Below, in pieces: positions 59,481 through 64,000 of a stretch of 64,000 nucleotides of DNA. The stretch's first letter is position 1. Each line of letters starts with the position of its first letter. Origin of the DNA: Metallyticus violacea (lineage: Eukaryota > Arthropoda > Insecta > Mantodea > Metallyticidae); NCBI GenBank assembly GCA_030762175.1, contig CM060833.1, forward strand, positions 166,585,001 to 166,649,000. Reading direction: 5' to 3'. The position numbers were made by a program, and so were the translations under genes. The notes under the pieces are model-generated. The model had not been told where the DNA came from and made no database searches. It saw nothing but the letters and a program-made list of their open reading frames with translations.

Positions 59481-59849
59481 ATCACGTGCATCAGTTCAAT
59501 CAATGCAGTATCAGTCAGCTCTCAAAAATATAGTGCAAGTATGTTAATTCGTATGTTCCTACATTTATGATATTCTCATAGGCCCTATGTATTTACGGAT
59601 AGTGATACACCGATTTTCTCATAATGAAAGAGGGTTTTGTGTATAAAATTGGCGTTTTCAGCACTCCAATATACTTATTTTGAATGGAAACATGACACGT
59701 ATGTACAACTATAGTACAGAATATTAAGCTCGATCAATTATTCTATCATTATCGTTCCGCAACATCGAATAACAGAAACAGAATATCTGAATCACCACTG
59801 CAATTCGTGGATAACAGTGACTTTGTATGTTTTCAAGTTTAAATTGACT

Positions 59850-60240
59850 CAATTTGAAAAATCAACCAATGTGTGAGAATGATTTTTTTTCTAAAAATTT
59901 GCCAGAAATATGTGGATGTAACAGGACGTTTTCAACACCTCCTATCACAAAGTAAGTACTTATTTTCGTTGTAAATGTAATTACCATTGCGAAAACTTGA
60001 ATCAGAAGAGAGTATATTGCATTCTCTTCGCCGGGAGTTACTGCTGTTTTTGCCATTCCATTAGGTGACAAAATCACTAAAGACCCGGTACTTCTATAAT
60101 ATTTGCAGTAAATGTTTCTACTGCTTATGTAATATGAGGTCCACATAAACGCGTTGTAAATAAAATATTTTCCACTAATAAACAAGAAACTATCGGAGTC
60201 CTGTACAGTTTTACTCACCTTGTCGAGCTGTCATATTGTT
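59850..60240 (-). pseudogene. Relic of unidentified membrane-protein-like sequence, copy 3
   Basis: A 118-codon open frame (60218-59862) is the longest remnant of this family. It holds Y-F-I-Y-N-A-F-M-W-T-S-Y-Y-I-S-S near the N-terminal side, then A-V-T-P-G-E-E-N-A-I-Y-S-L-L-I-Q-V-F-A-M and the G-G-V-E-N-V-L-L-H-P end. It may be part of a larger gene, a single surviving exon or a pseudogene. No splice sites or further exons were recognised, and the product is not identified. Confidence 0.45.
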
Positions 60241-60604
60241 ATGGGTTCCGCGGCTGGCGAGTGTGTGAAGTTCTAGTGGCCGGGCCGGTTTATCTGGTCC
60301 AACCGAAACATTTCGCTTGTAAGTCTTAAACAACTCGTTCCGTTTTTCCCTTTCTGTTATGCGCAGTACTTGCCTTTCTCGTTAATCCATAAATGGCAAA
60401 AATCTTGTTGGAACACAATTTCCAATTTCCGCAAGGCTTCTTATATAGAAATCCTGTTGTTTCTTCGGCATTATACTTAGCATCTCAAGAGGTGACACAT
60501 TTTGTGTACCTGTGAATATTAGGCATGTCTAAATAAGAATTTCGAGCTAGGTAGTACAATTTGTGACGAAAAAAAATTTTTTTTACACATAGGGCCGATT
60601 TAGG
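60241..60604. other. Intron DNA, nothing recognised
   Basis: No supported gene or repeat. Confidence 0.5.
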
Positions 60605-60925
60605 AGGTTAGATCTATAAGTTTCCAGCCATAAATTTCTATATGTGATAAAGACAAAAACTATATTTCACGTTTCAATATAGTTACCCTTTATTGCAATA
60701 CACTTCTAACATCTTTGAATTAACATTTCAATCCCCCCCCCAAATAGTTAGAAGTCTTGTCTGCAAAATGGGCATAAACAGCATCCACCATTTCTTCGTC
60801 ACGCTTAAATTTCCTTCCTCGAAGGTCTTTCTTGAGCTATGAGAAGATAAAATAGTCACTGAAAGGTAGATATGGGTTGTAGCGTGGATGGTTTATCTCT
60901 ATTGTTTGAGTTCTTTGTGGCAATT
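60605..60925 (-). mobile_element. Mariner (D34D) copy 7, 3' fragment
   Basis: The terminal region aggttagatctataagtttc and the 3'UTR (caatacacttctaacatctt) match the other copies in reverse. The minus strand then reads E-I-N-H-P-R-Y-N-P-Y-L-P-F-S-D-Y-F, the last catalytic block with its Asp. Upstream of this the similarity ends. Confidence 0.88.
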
Positions 60926-62039
60926 TAGGGTCAAACTTGGCTACTTTGAGAGGAGTGTATAAAACACCTGGTGCACTAGCGTTGTTAGAAATTATCCTCA
61001 TTTCTATATCAGTTGTAATGAAATATAAACTGGAGTTGTGTATTTGCATAATACTTTGGTCATAACTGGAGCACTGGCCTCAGTGTAAGGTTGGTGGCTC
61101 CAATAGAGATGACTACATCGGTAAATGTGAGTGCTGAATGTTAGCAGAAAATGTTTAATGGCCCGCACCTTTTCATTTGAGAGCCGACTTCTGTTTAAGA
61201 AGCTGCCGCCACCAATTAGGGAAACTTAGCCCTGCCCTAGTAACGGAGGCTGGTCTCCGAGGTGGGTATAAGGGAAACGTAATATGCAATCCAAGCGGTT
61301 GTCCATCTATCTCAAACTAAGGGGGCAGGGAAAAACATTTTCAATTTTATGCATTTTATGTAGAGAAAATTATTAAAATGTTATGAAGATTCGATCTTCG
61401 GTGAAACCTTTCATTATTGACACGTGTATTGAAGGCAGCACTGGTATTCCAACCTGATACGAGATTAAGAAACCACAAGCACCCTTAGAGGCTCTTCAAG
61501 AAACAAACGAGTGAATAAGATTTGTGATGTTAATTGTTAATATTTCAGGTTTTTATTTGAGAGTCCTCTTTTTGAATCCCGTTTAACTTGAAGTTAGCAG
61601 ACATTCAGTTTAGCCCTCTGTCAGTCAAAGAACACTGAGTTCTAAAACAAGCTGTGTAGTGTACTCGTTTTCTATTTGAAACACAAAACTAGTTGAGGTC
61701 TTTAGCTTGAGTTTTTCCTCAGCCCAAAACCTTAACGACAATGCAGCAAAAAACAGAATCGTATGCTGCTGATCGCCCCCAATATGTGAACTGAACTAGT
61801 ATAAAAAATCGGAAAGATGTGCTCTAAAGACTTTTGTAGAGTGTCAAGGTACTATCTTATACACTGGAAGGCAGGTTTTTCAGAAATTTCGGTAATCCAG
61901 CGAAAGCTGAACGGAATGTGATCACTGTTCTAAATAGTTAAAATTCTTGTTTCATCTTGAGATTGACCGTACTTGAAATTGCTTGCATTCTTCCGCTCTC
62001 GCGCACCTAACATTGAAATGCATTAATTTTTTCTTTCAG
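60926..62039. other. Intron DNA before exon 3
   Basis: Nothing recognised except the polypyrimidine tract and acceptor of the exon at 62040. Confidence 0.5.
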
Positions 62040-62166
62040 CCTCAGAACCTGGTGATGATGGGGGACTTCCCCGACTGCGATGTAAAACTCTGTGACTTCG
62101 AGATATCGAGAGTCATCCTCGAAGGGACGGAAATTCGAGAAATCTTGGGCACTCCCGATTACGTAG
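62040..62166 (+). CDS. DRAK/STK17-like kinase, activation-segment exon
   Basis: This third visible exon follows acceptor ttttttctttcag and ends one base into a codon before the donor gtaagt. Its 42 codons begin PQNLV, completing the catalytic loop with the metal-binding Asn. VKLCDFEISRVI follows and the exon ends IREILGTPDYV, where DRAK proteins continue A-P-E. The C-D-F/ISR and GTPDYV contexts are characteristic of DRAK/STK17. The metal-binding Asp is kept, but the usual DFG glycine codon is GAG (Glu). The preceding intron is 29,794 bp. The C-lobe lies beyond the window. DFE could be lineage-specific or a real loss of normal activity; the reading itself is clear. Confidence 0.92.
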
Positions 62167-64000
62167 GTAAGTATTACTTGTTCAATCGTGGAGATTTGAA
62201 GATATATTGTCATGTGCCAGTCTATGCATAAAAAGTGTCAAAAACTTAGTTGATTTAGTTTTGTTAGACATTTAGAAACTTGTTTAGTTTGATTCGATTA
62301 ATGCTTCAAATTAAAGTATATATTAAACAATTTATTTATTACAATTGAGTGTTGGCCTGTTTTCAGAACTTCAGTTGTAAAAAATGACAGATATTTCAAT
62401 CGAAGCTAAGTATCAATTTCAGTGCCGTATTACTGTAAGGGAAATTTGTGGAGAAAAATTATAATTATATAAGTACATGTTTAAAAAACCAGAAGGACCG
62501 AAAAACAGTAAATACAGCATGTATTACCGAACCTTTACAACCTTAAATGTAAATTAGAAACTTTTGAGAAGTAGCCAAACACCATAATGCTGAGAGATAA
62601 AATTCTCGACTTTTTGTACATTTCTGAGAGAAATATGAATATTTTATGTTGTTCTAAACCATCTATATGGTTTTGGCACAATTCATATGTAAATCACTAA
62701 AAGATTTGCTTCTTTTCTGCTATCGTATAAAATATATGCCTATATTACAAAAATTATAGGTTTTTCAGGTAATGCTTCTGTTATGACACAAACTTCTTTC
62801 CTGGATAATATACAGAGTGAAATTAACGTAGCTTCTCCCAAAAATTATTATTTCTAAATAGTAACATGTTTTTGTTTTATTGAAACATATGAACATCATC
62901 GTCTTAAATACAGAATGTAACTCGAAACTTTCTGTTATTTCTGTCTATTTTAGTGAATGTAAAGATGATATCAAGGGCTCAGTTCATAAACATGCTTACA
63001 TTTAAAAATGTTTAAAAATTATCACACAGTCTACCATCATAGTATTTCACTTAGTTAATAGTTAATTAATTATTCTGATTTAGTCCCAATAATATAACGG
63101 TAATTCTAAAAATGTAGTTTCTCTTTTGTAATATTTATAGAATGCAAGAATTCTAATTTTGTTCTCTAATAATACACAGTAACACCACATATTATTTCAT
63201 TTTATTAATTAATAAGGCCAATCTGGATTTTATATTCATTTGTATTAAATGTTATTCAACTCGGTGAGGAATTCGCTTAGTTTGCGCGGCTCCTGCGTGT
63301 TTTGCCCTCGTCTTCTAACATTTTAATCTCCAATCATGGCCTGCCCAGATTGCTATTTACAGAAAAGTACAAAATCTGCTCACAAAGTGTACATTCAGTT
63401 TTAGATATTGGGCGAGCTGGTCATCTAAGGTATATATCGAACACTTGCTCCAGATTTGGAAGGTGTGAAATCGTTAAGCACACCTCTTGGGAGGTCTTCC
63501 AATTTCACTTACTAGAAGTCTGTCTTTCCACTAGTCAACCCGGTGTCTAATGACCTCACTTAACAAGACTAGTTTAATGTTGTAACTGCAGAGTCACTTT
63601 ATATCGATGTGTCAGTAATAGCTAATCAGAGAAATGCGGCTGCTTTTAAAAATAAGAGTGAAATTAGAACTTTGGAGAAAAGTAGCCTTGCCTTTCTCTT
63701 ATTCCCACTTCAGTATATCCCAAGATCATGTTTTCCTAGTTGTATGCTAGATATCTTTCAGATATCATGGTTTCTAAATTTGTTATTTATTACAGCAAAT
63801 ACTCCCAAATGCATTTGGTTTCTATTTCCACTTCCATTCCAAATTTATTTCCATAATTAATCTATGCTGCATTAAGTGTGTTTTTTTTTTCCTTGTTTTG
63901 TACAAATCTAGGATTCTATATAAGTGGGAAGTTTAGGGAAATACGTTAAATAACGGAAATTTACGGACATTGTTTGTGTCTCGTTTCCCGATGTATACCC
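62167..64000. other. Start of next kinase intron
   Basis: It begins with gtaagtatt. It is AT-rich throughout and no C-lobe exon (expected to begin with the A-P-E continuation) was recognised before the window ends. Confidence 0.6.

Larger units (their letters stand above)
32246..62039 (+). other. Kinase giant intron (29.8 kb)
   Basis: This phase-0 intron separates HLDIK from PQN and is bounded by gtaagc and tttctttcag. Identifiable repeats in it include two LINE fragments, a hAT relic, seven elements or relics of the mariner/Tc1 superfamily, eight SINE A copies or fragments, two SINE B copies, a partial SINE D and one element E. The rest is AT-rich DNA without recognisable coding sequence. 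Confidence 0.85.

Overview
The window looks like a stretch of a large, repeat-rich arthropod genome, most likely an insect. Three spliced exons of a serine/threonine kinase sit on the + strand, separated by introns of 5.6 kb and 29.8 kb, and most of the other recognisable DNA is transposable-element debris. The mix of D34D mariners, tRNA-headed SINEs and a DRAK/STK17-type kinase suggests a big insect genome such as a cockroach, termite or another polyneopteran. That placement is inference, and no species marker was seen.

The host gene. Exons at 26263-26475, 32107-32245 and 62040-62166 join in frame with canonical splice sites. They encode the N-lobe (beta-3 Lys, alpha-C Glu), the hinge, the catalytic loop (HLDIK) and the activation segment (DFE, GTPDYV) of a death-associated protein kinase related (DRAK/STK17) protein. 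The gene runs off the window downstream. The exon carrying the start of the glycine loop was not found upstream. The DFG glycine reads as Glu.

Layout. 1-26 kb is upstream intron or intergenic DNA: a mariner relic at the edge, three long copies of one D34D mariner family (4.0, 6.6 and 11.0 kb), copies of four tRNA-headed SINE families (called A-D here) and two copies of a GC-rich 570-bp element (called E here). 26-32 kb is the first visible intron, with a head-to-tail SINE B dimer inside an intact target duplication. 32-62 kb is the giant intron. It holds LINE 3' ends with AAT tails, a hAT transposase relic split by a mariner, a deleted mariner with intact TIRs, deleted Tc1/mariner-like elements, a mariner split by element E, and two of three relics of an unidentified membrane-protein-like sequence. 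After 62.2 kb the DNA is AT-rich and featureless.

How the pieces relate. Nesting gives relative ages: SINE A entered SINE B and a mariner; element E entered a mariner, SINE B and SINE D; a mariner entered the hAT relic. No transposase here is intact, so the autonomous sources are elsewhere. Family names A-E are labels made for this window, and boundaries without target duplications are accurate to about 10-30 bp.
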